DNA of 64,000 bases from a candidate division KSB1 bacterium (GCA_024655945.1 JANLFK010000008.1:62001-126000); one strand, 5' to 3'. Shown: positions 34,574-43,545, numbered from the stretch's first letter. Notes: generated by a model from the sequence alone, not told the origin. Numbers and translations are program-made.

Positions 34574-36073
34574 TCACGGTTTCACCGGCATCACTTTGAT
34601 GAACGCCGCATGGTCTCCCCCCACCTCGGCGAAGGCGCGTTGATAGGCGTCCGGATTCTCCCGGATTCGCGCGCGCAGGCGGAGTTGCGCAGCGAAGGAG
34701 GCAACCACGCTGTCGGCCTTGGCACGCCAGGCGTCCTCACGCAGCACCTCCAGCGCTTGCGGGGTAAGCTGTTCAAGAGGCGTAGATAGGCGGTAGCGCT
34801 GTTGCCGCTGCGCATAGTAGAGTCGCAGTTCCTGGTCGCTGAGGTTCACCGTGTCGGTCAGCAGGCTGCGCATGCGTGCCGCCAGCAATATGCGGCGCCA
34901 GCGCTCCACCTCCGCCTTCACCTGCGGCTCCTTTGCCATGCCCTCCCTCGCCGCCTGGTCGGCCAGGAACTCGTCGCGAATCAAGTCCTGGAGCTCTTGC
35001 CGGAAACGGTTGGGGCGATGCATGTGCGGGCGCTGCTCCAACGGCATGGCCTGCACAAGGCGCAAGAAGTGGCGCAAGGTCCACTGCCTCTCGCCCATGG
35101 AGACAAAGACCTGGTCCATGCGCTCGTGCAGGGCGGAGGCCATCCTGCCCAGTTCTTCGTCCTGGAGCACCGGGAGCTGTCCTGGCAATTGCCCGGCCGA
35201 GTCTCTGAGCGCTGCGCGTGCCGTGTTCACCAAATAGGCGAAGAGCTCGCCGTTGACCCGCGCCTGCACCCCCTGCAGAAGGCCAGCTGCGTAGTCGCGC
35301 GCTATTTTGTCCTCCTTGCGGGCCCGGATGATCCGCTCTATGCTGCGTCTTTCCGCCTGAAAGTCTTCCTCGGTGAGGATACCCTCCCTGCTGACATCCT
35401 CGACGCGGATGATGTGATAGCCCCACCCGGTCTTGACCGGCGCCGACAGTTCCCCCACCTTCCACTCGTACGCAGCCGCCTCAAAGTTCGGGTCCAATTC
35501 TCCCCAGCGGCAAGCAATCGGCTTGCCTGATTGAGCAACCATGCCAGGGAGCGGAGGCAGTTGCCCGGCCACCTCCTCGAATGACGCGCCAGCTTCAAGG
35601 CGGCTGCGCAGTCGCCAGGCTTCCTCTTCGCTGGGCGCCACTATGTGGCGAACCTGCAGCGTGGTGTGGCGCCGCAGAAAGGCCTGCCGCAGCTCGGCCT
35701 CACTGACCTGCACCTGCTCTTTCACCTTCTTGCGATAGAGCTGCTCCCTCATGGCCTGCCGCCGCACCCAGTCCAGGCGCAGAGCAATGCGCTCGTCGCG
35801 GTGCAACTTGCGCCTCTCTGCCTCCTGGGCCAACAGGCGTTCCTCCATCATTTTCTCGTACTGTTCCCGCACGGCCTCAGCCCCCTTGCTGTCGGGGCGA
35901 AACTTCGGCCGGAAGAGGAACTCTTCAGCGAACTCGGCCACGGTAATCTGCTCTGCATTCACTTGCGCAAGAGAGGACTCCGGTAGGGGTCGCTTCGCGC
36001 AGCCACTGGCGAGGAAGAAAAAGAGGGACGCTCCCCACAAGGCCAGGCGAGCGCACCGCAGACAGGAGTTCAT
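34574..36073 (-). CDS. PpiC/SurA-type peptidyl-prolyl isomerase lipoprotein
   Basis: A 499-residue lipoprotein (lipobox LASGC). The N-terminal helical SurA-like region is followed by a parvulin domain near residues 125-235: LQVRHIVAPSEEEAWRLRS, GELDPNFEAAAYEWKVGELS and TGWGYHIIRVEDV. A long helical C-terminal region follows. Such proteins assist folding of outer-membrane proteins in the periplasm. ATG at 36073 follows GGGAGGGTG; the frame upstream is a shadow of the next gene. It is the last gene of the mla-type run, 38 bases past the DUF5989-like gene. Confidence 0.85.
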   Translation of the reverse strand: MNSCLRCARLALWGASLFFFLASGCAKRPLPESSLAQVNAEQITVAEFAEEFLFRPKFRPDSKGAEAVREQYEKMMEERLLAQEAERRKLHRDERIALRLDWVRRQAMREQLYRKKVKEQVQVSEAELRQAFLRRHTTLQVRHIVAPSEEEAWRLRSRLEAGASFEEVAGQLPPLPGMVAQSGKPIACRWGELDPNFEAAAYEWKVGELSAPVKTGWGYHIIRVEDVSREGILTEEDFQAERRSIERIIRARKEDKIARDYAAGLLQGVQARVNGELFAYLVNTARAALRDSAGQLPGQLPVLQDEELGRMASALHERMDQVFVSMGERQWTLRHFLRLVQAMPLEQRPHMHRPNRFRQELQDLIRDEFLADQAAREGMAKEPQVKAEVERWRRILLAARMRSLLTDTVNLSDQELRLYYAQRQQRYRLSTPLEQLTPQALEVLREDAWRAKADSVVASFAAQLRLRARIRENPDAYQRAFAEVGGDHAAFIKVMPVKP

Positions 36074-36111
36074 CACCCTCCCACCTTTCGCAAAGATTGT
36101 GACGGAGGTGC

Positions 36112-36273
36112 TTAGAACAGAGCGTAGATGAAAGGGGCCAACGCTGACCCTTCCGTCAACAGAATGAGAACACTGAGCAGCACCAGGACCACCAAGATCG
36201 GCCCAAGCCACCATTTCTTGCGTATCCGTAGGAAACGCCACAGCTCGCCGATGAGCCTCAGATACTTTCCCAT
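36112..36273 (-). CDS. Small DUF5989-like membrane protein (53 aa)
   Basis: A short gene with GAGGAAGTTAG before ATG 36273. Basic aromatic N-terminal sequence (LIGELWRFLRIRKKWWLGP) is followed by one membrane helix (ILVVLVLLSVLILL) and a conserved-looking tail, EGSALAPFIYALF. This layout matches the small DUF5989 family, of unknown function. It sits between the PqiC-like lipoprotein gene (15 bases upstream) and the PpiC lipoprotein gene, inside the lipid-transport run. Confidence 0.8.
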   Translation of the reverse strand: MGKYLRLIGELWRFLRIRKKWWLGPILVVLVLLSVLILLTEGSALAPFIYALF

Positions 36274-36287
36274 CTAACTTCCTCGCT

Positions 36288-36878
36288 TCATCGTGCTGCA
36301 ACGTGCTCACCAAGCTCATTGAGGATGTTCTGCGAGGCGCGTTGCAAACAGCGGGTGAGGGCTTGCACCACACCGGCGGGAGAATGCTCACGGGTCATCT
36401 CCCGCTCGCTGATTCTCCAACTGTGGAGCAGCTCCAATGCCTTGGGTTTGCCCAGCTCACATTGCAACTCCAGGCAGGCAAACCAGGATTGGCCCTCGTC
36501 CCACTCCTCCAGCCGCTCGATGCGCACGCTCAGAACATAGTCCACCGACCGGTGTCCCGGAAAGGGGACCACCTCCCGGAACCGCTGCGACTGCGCCAGG
36601 TCGCGGAGCAGGCACCTGCGCACCAACTGCGCCGGGTGCTCCACCCAACGGTGGTAGTGGTAGAACTCCACCTCGTGGCGCGAGCGGCGAAAGACCAACC
36701 GCTCCTGGTCATAGGGCGGTACCACCTCAACGCTTGCTATCCCTATGCTCACCGGCAAGGTCTGCCCAGGCACGGAGGCCCGCTCATAGTCGAAAAGATA
36801 GTAGTGGGTCTGCGGCACGTGTCCGCACCCCAACGTGCTGGCCAAGAGCACAGTGGCCACCATTGCAGTCCGCATCAT
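36288..36878 (-). CDS. ABC-type transport auxiliary lipoprotein (PqiC/YmbA-like)
   Basis: A 196-residue lipoprotein (lipobox TLGC) of the family that accompanies Mce/PqiB transporters as an outer-membrane partner. Family features are YYLFDYER, IGIASVEVVPPYDQERLVFRR and YHYHRWVEHPAQLV. ATG at 36878, 17 bases past the MlaD-like stop, is chosen over upstream codons because GAGG precedes it and it starts the signal peptide. It probably completes a path for phospholipids between membranes. Confidence 0.82.
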   Translation of the reverse strand: MMRTAMVATVLLASTLGCGHVPQTHYYLFDYERASVPGQTLPVSIGIASVEVVPPYDQERLVFRRSRHEVEFYHYHRWVEHPAQLVRRCLLRDLAQSQRFREVVPFPGHRSVDYVLSVRIERLEEWDEGQSWFACLELQCELGKPKALELLHSWRISEREMTREHSPAGVVQALTRCLQRASQNILNELGEHVAAR

Positions 36879-36895
36879 ATACAACCTCGCTCTGG

Positions 36896-37795
36896 TCAGT
36901 CTGGCAGCTCTCGATCTTTTGGCCCGGAGGCGCGCAGGAGCGACCACGGCCTTTCCCGAAGTGTTCGCGAGAGCTCCTCCAAGTTCGTGGCCGTGGCTCG
37001 CAGGTCTGCCATCATCTGCGCATACTCTGCTCCGTTGGCGACAAGGAGCTCATCAAGGTGGGAGCTGGCTGCCGCAATGCTTGCCAGTGTCGCCGAGCTC
37101 TGCGCCAGCACCTGCGGCAGTTGCACCACTGCCTGGCGAACGGCCTGTTCATTGTCCGTGATGGCCCCATTCCAGGAGGCGGCAGCTTGTTGCATTTGCT
37201 CGGCAACGCCGTTCAGCCTCGCCAATAGCCTCGGGAGCTCCCCCTTCTGCGGACCAAGCAATGCGTTGGCGTTCTGCAACAAGGCGGCAACGGCTTGTTG
37301 GTTCTGCTCCCCGAGCAACTGATTGAGCCTGGCGACGAGCTCGTTGAGCCGCTCGCTCACCGATGCCAGGCTGCCGGACATCTGGGCAAAAGCAGTGACC
37401 TCGACGCTCCTGATTGTGCTGCCACTGGGGAGCAAAGGTGCATCCGGGGAGCCCAAGGTGATTTCCACATAAAGTGCGCCCATCAGTCCGATGGTGGTGA
37501 TGAACGCCTCCGAGTCGACTCTGATCGGCGCATCGCCCCGCACCTCCAGCACCACTTCCACCCGGGAGTCGCCGTCCGCAGGGATGCGCAGGGCAGTGAC
37601 CCGCCCGACCTCCATGCCGCCAACGCGCACCAGCGAGCCCCGCGTGATGCCACCCACGTAGCGGAAACGCACTGAATAGCGATGCGTGTCGCGCTTGAGG
37701 TCCAGGCCGCTGATGGCAATGATGAACGTCAGCAGGATCAGCAGGCTAACGATGACGAAAACGCCGGCCTTCACTTCGCTGCGGCGGTAAGTCAT
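36896..37795 (-). CDS. mlaD: MlaD-type MCE-domain lipid-binding protein
   Basis: A 299-residue protein with one N-terminal membrane helix (VFVIVSLLILLTFIIAISG) and an MCE domain at about residues 38-115 (VRFRYVGGITRGSLVRVGGM; GRVTALRIPADGD; TTIGLMGALYVEI). A long helical tail (residues 130-290) may form the needle or coiled part seen in longer MCE proteins. It is the substrate-binding subunit of an Mla-type ABC transporter. It lies one base past mlaF in the same run. Confidence 0.92.
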   Translation of the reverse strand: MTYRRSEVKAGVFVIVSLLILLTFIIAISGLDLKRDTHRYSVRFRYVGGITRGSLVRVGGMEVGRVTALRIPADGDSRVEVVLEVRGDAPIRVDSEAFITTIGLMGALYVEITLGSPDAPLLPSGSTIRSVEVTAFAQMSGSLASVSERLNELVARLNQLLGEQNQQAVAALLQNANALLGPQKGELPRLLARLNGVAEQMQQAAASWNGAITDNEQAVRQAVVQLPQVLAQSSATLASIAAASSHLDELLVANGAEYAQMMADLRATATNLEELSRTLRERPWSLLRASGPKDRELPD

Positions 37796-37796
37796 C

Positions 37797-38594
37797 CTAA
37801 TCTCCTGGTTCTTGCGTCAGGGCGCGAAAGTACGCCTTGGGGTCGAGCTCCTCCTCATCGGCCTCGCGGTTGAGGAACTGCTGCACCCGGCGGTGCGTGC
37901 TGGCGCGCAGCTCATCGGGGGTGCCCACGGCAATGATGCGCCCGCCATCGATCATCGCGATGCGATCGGCAATGGTGAAGATGGAGGCCAACTCGTGCGT
38001 CACCACCACCATGGTCATCTTGAACGCCCTCTTCAGGCGCAGCAGAAGCTTGTCGATGCCCATGGCCACCACCGGGTCCAGGCCCGCCGACGGCTCGTCG
38101 CAAAAGAGGTACTCGGGGTCCATGGCGATGGCCCGCGCCAGGGCGGCCCGCTTCTTCATGCCCCCTGACAGCTGCGCCGGCCAAAAGTGCTCAAAGCCGG
38201 CCAGCCCCACCGCGTCCAGCTTCATGCGCGTCATGATGCGAATGGTCGATTCCTCCAGGCGGGTGTGCTCCCGCAACGGCAGGGCCACGTTGTCGCCGAT
38301 GCTCATTGAATTGAACAGCGCCCCGCTCTGGAATAGGACTCCCATCTTTCTGAGGAGCTCGTTTCTGGCCTTGTCGTCCGCGCTGGTGATGTCGATCCCG
38401 TCGATGAACACGTGGCCGCTGGCCGGCTGGTCCAGGCCAACCATGTGGCGCAGCAAGGTGCTCTTGCCGCACCCCGAGCGGCCGACAATGACCATGGTCT
38501 CGCCCTTGCGCACTTCCAAATTGATGTGGTCCAAGATGACGCGGCTGTCGTAGCGCGCTACCAAGTCGCAAACCTGTATTGCCACCTTTGCCAT
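37797..38594 (-). CDS. mlaF: MlaF-type ABC transporter ATP-binding protein
   Basis: A 265-residue ABC ATPase. Walker A is GRSGCGKSTLL (residues 38-48), the signature is LSGGMKKRAALARAI, Walker B is YLFCDEPSAGLDP, and the H-loop is VVVTHELASI. The signature with GMKKR is typical of the Mla/Mkl phospholipid transporter group. It energises movement of phospholipids with MlaE and MlaD. It starts 16 bases past the mlaE stop. Confidence 0.94.
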   Translation of the reverse strand: MAKVAIQVCDLVARYDSRVILDHINLEVRKGETMVIVGRSGCGKSTLLRHMVGLDQPASGHVFIDGIDITSADDKARNELLRKMGVLFQSGALFNSMSIGDNVALPLREHTRLEESTIRIMTRMKLDAVGLAGFEHFWPAQLSGGMKKRAALARAIAMDPEYLFCDEPSAGLDPVVAMGIDKLLLRLKRAFKMTMVVVTHELASIFTIADRIAMIDGGRIIAVGTPDELRASTHRRVQQFLNREADEEELDPKAYFRALTQEPGD

Positions 38595-38610
38595 CGAAGT
38601 CCGACAACCG

Positions 38611-39399
38611 TCACAGTGTGGAATAGAACAAGGCCGTGAATGCCAAGTCGGCCAAGATGATCAGAAAGATCGAGCTCACCACCGAGGTCGTGGTGGCGCG
38701 CCCCACCCCTTCTGCGCCCCCGCTCACTCTCAGGCCCTGGTAGCTGCCCACCTGCGCGATGATCAGGCCAAAGAAGAGGCTCTTCACCAAACCGGTGAGC
38801 AGGTCTTTCATGACCAGAGCGTCGGCGGTCTCTTTGAGGTATTGCACCGCGGAGAGCTTCAAGGCCGTGACCGCGATGCTCAGGCCGCCGGCAATCCCCA
38901 CCGCGTCCGCGATCAGCGTCAGGCAAGGGACGGCCACCATGAGGGCCAGGGTACGCGGCACCACCAGCAGATGAATGGGGTCGATGCCCATGGTGCGCAG
39001 CGCGTCGATCTCCTCCGACACCTTCATGGTGCCCAGCTCCGCAGCGATCGCCGACCCGCTGCGCCCGGTGACGATGATGGCGGTGAGCATGGGGCCCATC
39101 TCCCTGGTCATGGACACCGCCAGCAAGTCGGCCACGTAGATGGTGGCCCCAAACGGCTCCAGTTGATAAGCAGCCTGCATGGCCAGGATCAACCCCACCA
39201 GAAAGCACATCACCGCCACGATGGGCACGGAATCGGCGCCGGTGCGTACCAACTGCTGGGTCGTATGGCTAAGGCGCACCCGCGCCAGCAGAATGCGGGC
39301 ACAGGTACGCCAACAAAGGAGGGCCATGCTTCCTGCATGGCCAGCCGTCTGCAAGGTGAGCCGCCCGACACTACCGCATGTCGACTTAACCACGCCCAT
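38611..39399 (-). CDS. mlaE: MlaE-type ABC transporter permease
   Basis: A 262-residue permease of the MlaE family with about five membrane helices. Family motifs include PIVAVMCFLVGLILAMQAAY, MTREMGPMLTAIIVTGRSGS, IAAELGTMKVSEEIDALRTM and a C-terminal LADLAFTALFY. It is the membrane subunit for phospholipid transport. ATG at 39399 overlaps the end of the STAS gene by 14 bases, which indicates translational coupling. Confidence 0.93.
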   Translation of the reverse strand: MGVVKSTCGSVGRLTLQTAGHAGSMALLCWRTCARILLARVRLSHTTQQLVRTGADSVPIVAVMCFLVGLILAMQAAYQLEPFGATIYVADLLAVSMTREMGPMLTAIIVTGRSGSAIAAELGTMKVSEEIDALRTMGIDPIHLLVVPRTLALMVAVPCLTLIADAVGIAGGLSIAVTALKLSAVQYLKETADALVMKDLLTGLVKSLFFGLIIAQVGSYQGLRVSGGAEGVGRATTTSVVSSIFLIILADLAFTALFYSTL

Positions 39400-39745
39400 C
39401 GCCGCCTGGCCTCAGGCTTGCCAAGGCCTGTGCCACATCGTCATGAATCTCGAACACATCCACCAGCCGCGTCAGCTCAAAGACCTCCAGCACCTCCTCC
39501 CGCAGGGAGGCAAGTTTGAATTCCCCCTGGTGGGCCCGGGCCATCTGCAGCCCTTCGATGAGAGTCGCTAACCCCGAACTGTCCATGTAGCTCACTCGGG
39601 CAAGATCCACGATAATCAGCGGAGACCTCTTCTTGGCCAGCGAAAGGAGAGCCTTGCGCACCTCCGGCGAGGAAAAGAGGTCCACCTCCCCGGCTACCTC
39701 CACGATGTCCGCCCCACCTTCTTGCCTAACTCTTACTTCCACCAC
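39386..39745 (-). CDS. STAS-domain protein (SpoIIAA/RsbV-like anti-anti-sigma factor, or MlaB-like subunit)
   Basis: A 119-residue single STAS domain. The phosphorylation loop is intact (SYMDSSGLATL, near residue 57), as in SpoIIAA/RsbV proteins. It overlaps the HATPase gene upstream by 20 bases and mlaE downstream by 14. The first overlap suggests a partner-switch pair; the second suggests the MlaB role of an STAS subunit bound to the transporter ATPase. Either or both may hold. GTG at 39745 follows GAGGAG. Confidence 0.88.
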   Translation of the reverse strand: MVEVRVRQEGGADIVEVAGEVDLFSSPEVRKALLSLAKKRSPLIIVDLARVSYMDSSGLATLIEGLQMARAHQGEFKLASLREEVLEVFELTRLVDVFEIHDDVAQALASLRPGGDGRG

Positions 39746-40229
39746 GCCGCTCCTCAGTGTCGCGCTTGTGTTTCACCAGTAGCAGATGATTGCCTAGCAC
39801 CGGATCGTTGCTGTACTGCACGGTGTCCATGACCGTTCTGATCAGGTGCAGCCCAAAGCCGCCTGGCCTGACGCGGTCAGTGGCTGGCGCCTGCACTCTT
39901 TGCAGGTCCGCCTTTTTCCCATAGTCGCGCAGCCGCACCTCCAGGCGGTCAGGAAACATGCGGCAGCGAATCTCGATCGGGTGCCCATTTTCGCCGCCGT
40001 AGGCGTGCTTGATGATGTTGGAACAGGCCTCGTCCACCGCCAGGACCACGCTGTTCTTCTCCAAGTTGGTGAAACCCATGATGGCGCACAGGTGGCCAAC
40101 GCCTGCCCGGACGATTTTCAGCATGCGTGGGTCGCTGGGAATGGTGAGAACCACCTCGTCGCCGCACTTTTCGCCAACGTTGCCTTGGTTCATCTCTGAT
40201 CCCATGCGCTGTTGTTGAGGCAGCCCCAA
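39726..40229 (-). CDS. RsbW/SpoIIAB-like anti-sigma regulatory factor (HATPase)
   Basis: A 167-residue GHKL ATPase of the anti-sigma serine kinase type. The N-box is DEACSNIIKHAYGG (residues 67-80), G1 is RDYGKKAD, and G2 is GGFGLHLIRTVMDTV. It would phosphorylate the STAS protein encoded just downstream. The start is probably TTG at 40229, since AGGAGG precedes it by six bases; the internal ATG codons lack such a site. Its sigma or other target is not evident nearby. Confidence 0.86.
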   Translation of the reverse strand: MGLPQQQRMGSEMNQGNVGEKCGDEVVLTIPSDPRMLKIVRAGVGHLCAIMGFTNLEKNSVVLAVDEACSNIIKHAYGGENGHPIEIRCRMFPDRLEVRLRDYGKKADLQRVQAPATDRVRPGGFGLHLIRTVMDTVQYSNDPVLGNHLLLVKHKRDTEERRGGSKS

Positions 40230-40287
40230 GCCTGCCCTCCTCGTGAGTGTCCCTCAGCCCCTCAGCGGCCGTCCCGCGCGCGGCAAT

Positions 40288-42981
40288 TCAATGCGCCTCA
40301 AGCCAATTCCTGCCCACCCCGATATCCACCTTGATCGGCACGTCCATGGTGATGGCGTGCTCCATTTCGTGCCGCACCAGGGTGCGCACCTGCTCCACCT
40401 CGTTTTTGGGCACCTCAAACACCAGCTCGTCGTGCACCTGCAAGATCATCTTGGTCTTAAGCCCTGACTGGCGCAGAGCGCGACTGATATTGATCATCGC
40501 CACCTTGATGAGGTCCGCAGCCGAGCCCTGAATGGGCATGTTGATGGCGGTGCGCTCGGCAAACTCCCGCATCCGCCGATTGTCGCTATTGATTTCCGGC
40601 AGGTACCGCCGGCGGTTGAGGAGCGTGGTCACGTAGCCCTGACGATGCGCCTGCTCCAGCGTCTTCATGATGTACTGGTGCACGCCCGGGTAGGTGGCAA
40701 AGTAGGTGGCAATGAAGGCCTCGGCTTCTTCCACGGGGATGTCCAGGCGCGTCGACAAGCCATAGGCCCCCATGCCGTACATGATGCCAAAGTTCACCTC
40801 CTTGGCCCGCCGCCGGTGCTCCGGAGTGACCTCCTCTGGGTCCAACTTGAACACCAGGGCAGCAGTGCGCCGGTGCACGTCCTCGCCATCGACAAAGGCC
40901 TGGCGCAGGCGTGGGTCGCCGGACAGATGGGCCATGATGCGCAGCTCGATCTGCGAATAGTCCGCGTCCAGAATCACGTGGTCATCGTCCTTCGGGATGA
41001 AGGCCTTGCGGATCTGGCTGCCCATCTCCGTGCGAATGGGAATGTTCTGGAGGTTAGGGTCCGAAGAGGAGAGGCGTCCCGTGGCCGTCACTGCCTGATT
41101 GAACGAAGTGTGCACCCGTCCGGTACGCGGGTTGACCAACTTGGGCAGCGCATCCACGTAGGTGGACTTCAGCTTGGCCAGCTGCCGGTACTCGAGGATG
41201 GTGCGCGGCAATGGGTGCTCTTTTGCCAGCTCTTCCAACACCGCCACGTCGGTGGAGTAGCCGGTCTTGGTGCGCCGCACCTTGCGGAGCTTCAGCTTCT
41301 CAAAGAGGATCGTGCCCAGCTGCTGCGTGGAGTTGATGTTGAACTCCTCCCCTGCCTGGTCGTAGATCTGGGCCATGAGGCCGTCCATCTGCCGGCTCAA
41401 CTCCTGGGACATCTGCTCCAAGAAGGGCACATCCAGTGACACTCCGTCCAGCTCCATCTGCATGAGCACCGGCACCAAGGGCATCTCCACGCTCTCGAAC
41501 AGCTCCCACAGCGCGGCCTCATGCAGCTGCGGCGCCAACTTCTCCTGCAGACGCCAGGCAAAGTCGGCATCCTCGCAGGCGTATTCGGCGATCTGGGCCA
41601 GGGGCACTTCCGCCATACTCCGCTGCTTCTTGCCCGAGCCGATGAGCTCGCTGATGGCGATCTTCTTGTGGCCGAAATGCTCCAGCGCCAGCGAATCCAA
41701 GTTGTGCTGCCGGCCCGAGGGATTCAGCAGATAGGAGGCGATCATGCTGTCGAACTCCACGCCTGCCAGGGTCACGCCGGCCATCTTGAGCACCGCCATG
41801 TCGAACTTGACATTCTGACCACACTTCTTGAGGCCGGGGTCCTCAAGCAGAGGTTTGAGCAGTGCCAGCACCTCCGCAGCAGGAGCCCAGGGGGTAAAGT
41901 CCAAGGCCGGCGCCTGCACGGGAACGTAGTAGGCCTCGCCCGCCCGCCAGGCAAAGGAGAGGCCGACGATCTCGGCGTCGATGGGATTCAGCGAGGTGGT
42001 CTCCAGGTCAAGAGCAAACTTGCCGGCGGCGCGCAGCTGGGTAATGAGCCACTCCAGTTCCTCCCGAGTGAGGATGGCGCGATAGGTCACCGCCTGCTGG
42101 CCACGTTGGGCAAACTGGTCGGCCAGCGACGCGAATTCTAACTCATGGAACAGCCGCATCAGGCGCGGGGCATCGGGCTCCCGTCGCACCAACTGGTCGA
42201 AGGTCAAGTCGACGTCCACGTTGCAGTCGATGGTCACCAGCTTCCTGGAGATCTCCAGTTCCTGTTGATGCTCCACAATGGCCTTGCGCACCGCATCGCG
42301 CTTGATGTTTTCGACGTTGCGCATGAGGTTTTCCAAGTCACCGAACTCCTTGAGCAAGGCCGCCGCCCCTTTCGGCCCGATGCCTGGCACTCCTGGGACG
42401 TTGTCCGAGGCATCGCCTGCTAAGGCAAGATAGTCCACCACGCGCTGCGGGGGAACGCCGAGCTTCTCTTCCACGCCCGCGACGTCCAGCACCTCAACGG
42501 CTTCGCCGGCGCGACGGGGATTGTAGACCTTGATAGCCGGCGAGACCAGCTGCAGCAGGTCCTTGTCGCCGCTGACCACGTAGGTCTCCAGACCCTGCTG
42601 CTCAGCGCGCTTGGCCAGCGTGCCGATGATGTCGTCCGCCTCGAACCCCGGCTTCTCGATGATGGGGATGCCCAGCGCTTCGACCACCTCGCGCACGCGC
42701 GGCAGTTGCTCGATGAGGTCGACGGGCGCCTCCTGGCGCGTGGCCTTGTACTGCTCATACAGCTGATGCCGGAAGGTCGGCTCCGGCCGGTCGAACACCA
42801 CTGCCAGGTAGTCGGGCTGTTCCTCCTGCACAATCTTGAGCAGGGAGCGCGTCACGCCAAAGACCGCGCTGGTGTTCTCTCCCTTGGAATTGATCAACGG
42901 GTTGCGGATGAACGCGTAGTAGGAGCGGAAAACCAGTGCCGATCCATCCACAAGAAACAGCCGCTTGCGTTCTGAGGTCAC
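40288..42981 (-). CDS. polA: DNA polymerase I
   Basis: An 897-residue full-length enzyme. The 5'-3' exonuclease domain starts at LFLVDGSALVFRSYYAF. The 3'-5' exonuclease domain appears intact (FALDLETTSLNP near residue 320 and YACEDADFAWRL). The polymerase domain has motif A (DYSQIELRIMAHLSGD), motif B (RRAKEVNFGIMYGMGAYG) and motif C (QVHDELVFEV). It acts in repair and Okazaki fragment processing. GTG at 42981 follows AAGGGA, with a strong promoter 46-74 bases upstream. The partner-switch gene follows 58 bases downstream. Confidence 0.97.
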   Translation of the reverse strand: MTSERKRLFLVDGSALVFRSYYAFIRNPLINSKGENTSAVFGVTRSLLKIVQEEQPDYLAVVFDRPEPTFRHQLYEQYKATRQEAPVDLIEQLPRVREVVEALGIPIIEKPGFEADDIIGTLAKRAEQQGLETYVVSGDKDLLQLVSPAIKVYNPRRAGEAVEVLDVAGVEEKLGVPPQRVVDYLALAGDASDNVPGVPGIGPKGAAALLKEFGDLENLMRNVENIKRDAVRKAIVEHQQELEISRKLVTIDCNVDVDLTFDQLVRREPDAPRLMRLFHELEFASLADQFAQRGQQAVTYRAILTREELEWLITQLRAAGKFALDLETTSLNPIDAEIVGLSFAWRAGEAYYVPVQAPALDFTPWAPAAEVLALLKPLLEDPGLKKCGQNVKFDMAVLKMAGVTLAGVEFDSMIASYLLNPSGRQHNLDSLALEHFGHKKIAISELIGSGKKQRSMAEVPLAQIAEYACEDADFAWRLQEKLAPQLHEAALWELFESVEMPLVPVLMQMELDGVSLDVPFLEQMSQELSRQMDGLMAQIYDQAGEEFNINSTQQLGTILFEKLKLRKVRRTKTGYSTDVAVLEELAKEHPLPRTILEYRQLAKLKSTYVDALPKLVNPRTGRVHTSFNQAVTATGRLSSSDPNLQNIPIRTEMGSQIRKAFIPKDDDHVILDADYSQIELRIMAHLSGDPRLRQAFVDGEDVHRRTAALVFKLDPEEVTPEHRRRAKEVNFGIMYGMGAYGLSTRLDIPVEEAEAFIATYFATYPGVHQYIMKTLEQAHRQGYVTTLLNRRRYLPEINSDNRRMREFAERTAINMPIQGSAADLIKVAMINISRALRQSGLKTKMILQVHDELVFEVPKNEVEQVRTLVRHEMEHAITMDVPIKVDIGVGRNWLEAH

Positions 42982-43026
42982 CTTGGTCCCTTTCGCTCAC
43001 TCCTCAGCCCCCGCGAAAGCGGAGAA

Positions 43027-43055
43027 AATGTAATAGAAATTTGCCGGAATGTCAA
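43027..43055 (-). promoter_or_regulatory. Predicted promoter of polA
   Basis: TTGACA and TACATT on the minus strand, exactly 17 bases apart; the leader would be about 40 bases. It may also feed the long run of genes down to 34.6 kb. Confidence 0.7.
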
Positions 43056-43103
43056 TTGGTCTTTTCTCCAGGAACGCGCGGGTAGCCAGGCGTGGATCGG
43101 CCA

Positions 43104-43253
43104 CTATCCGACCATCGTGGTGCTGCAGCGAAAGGCCTGTGCGGTCGAGACCATGTTGCGCACCTGCTCCGCAGAGCAGCTGAGCATTTTCAGGCGCAGG
43201 GCCAGGGGGTCTCTGGAGTCATGCAGGCGCTCCCAATAGGGTTCAGGGCTCAT
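43104..43253 (-). CDS. Small ORF, 49 residues, function unknown
   Basis: MSPEPYWERLHDSRDPL opens a 49-codon frame with a clear ribosome site (CCGGAGG, seven bases before ATG 43253) and a promoter match at 43280-43308. The product is hydrophilic and helical-looking, with two Cys, and has no recognised family. The promoter, ribosome site and short leader make it more convincing than its length suggests, but it could also be a short transcript that happens to be open. Confidence 0.55.
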   Translation of the reverse strand: MSPEPYWERLHDSRDPLALRLKMLSCSAEQVRNMVSTAQAFRCSTTMVG

Positions 43254-43277
43254 GGGTGGTCCTCCGGGGTGGGTGGT

Positions 43278-43308
43278 GGAATATAATATTCCTGGGGCAA
43301 TCGTGCAA
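43278..43308 (-). promoter_or_regulatory. Predicted promoter with palindromic -10 region, upstream of the 49-residue ORF
   Basis: On the minus strand TTGCAC and TATATT are 17 bases apart (43280-43308). The -10 lies inside a perfect 15-base palindrome, GGAATATAATATTCC (43278-43292), which could also be a repressor site. Confidence 0.6.
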
Positions 43309-43439
43309 CCAGATCCTTGGTTTGGCGCAATGACAACCAGGCCACCGCACAGGGACAGAACGACTCGAAGCTATCCCTGATCACCTCACCTAGGTGGGAA
43401 GGTTTTGCCTGGTCCCTACACTGCAAAGGGAAAAAGACC

Positions 43440-43468
43440 TTGCATTTGTGCGGGGCTAAGCATATATT
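43440..43468 (+). promoter_or_regulatory. Predicted promoter of the PpiD-like gene
   Basis: TTGCAT and TATATT with exactly 17 bases between. The start site would be near 43475, about 70 bases before the ATG. Confidence 0.7.
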
Positions 43469-43545
43469 TCAAACGTTTTGCAGCAAGGGCCCGGATGTTG
43501 GGGCTCGCAACGAAGGACAAGTGACGTCGCGAAAGGGAACTGCAT

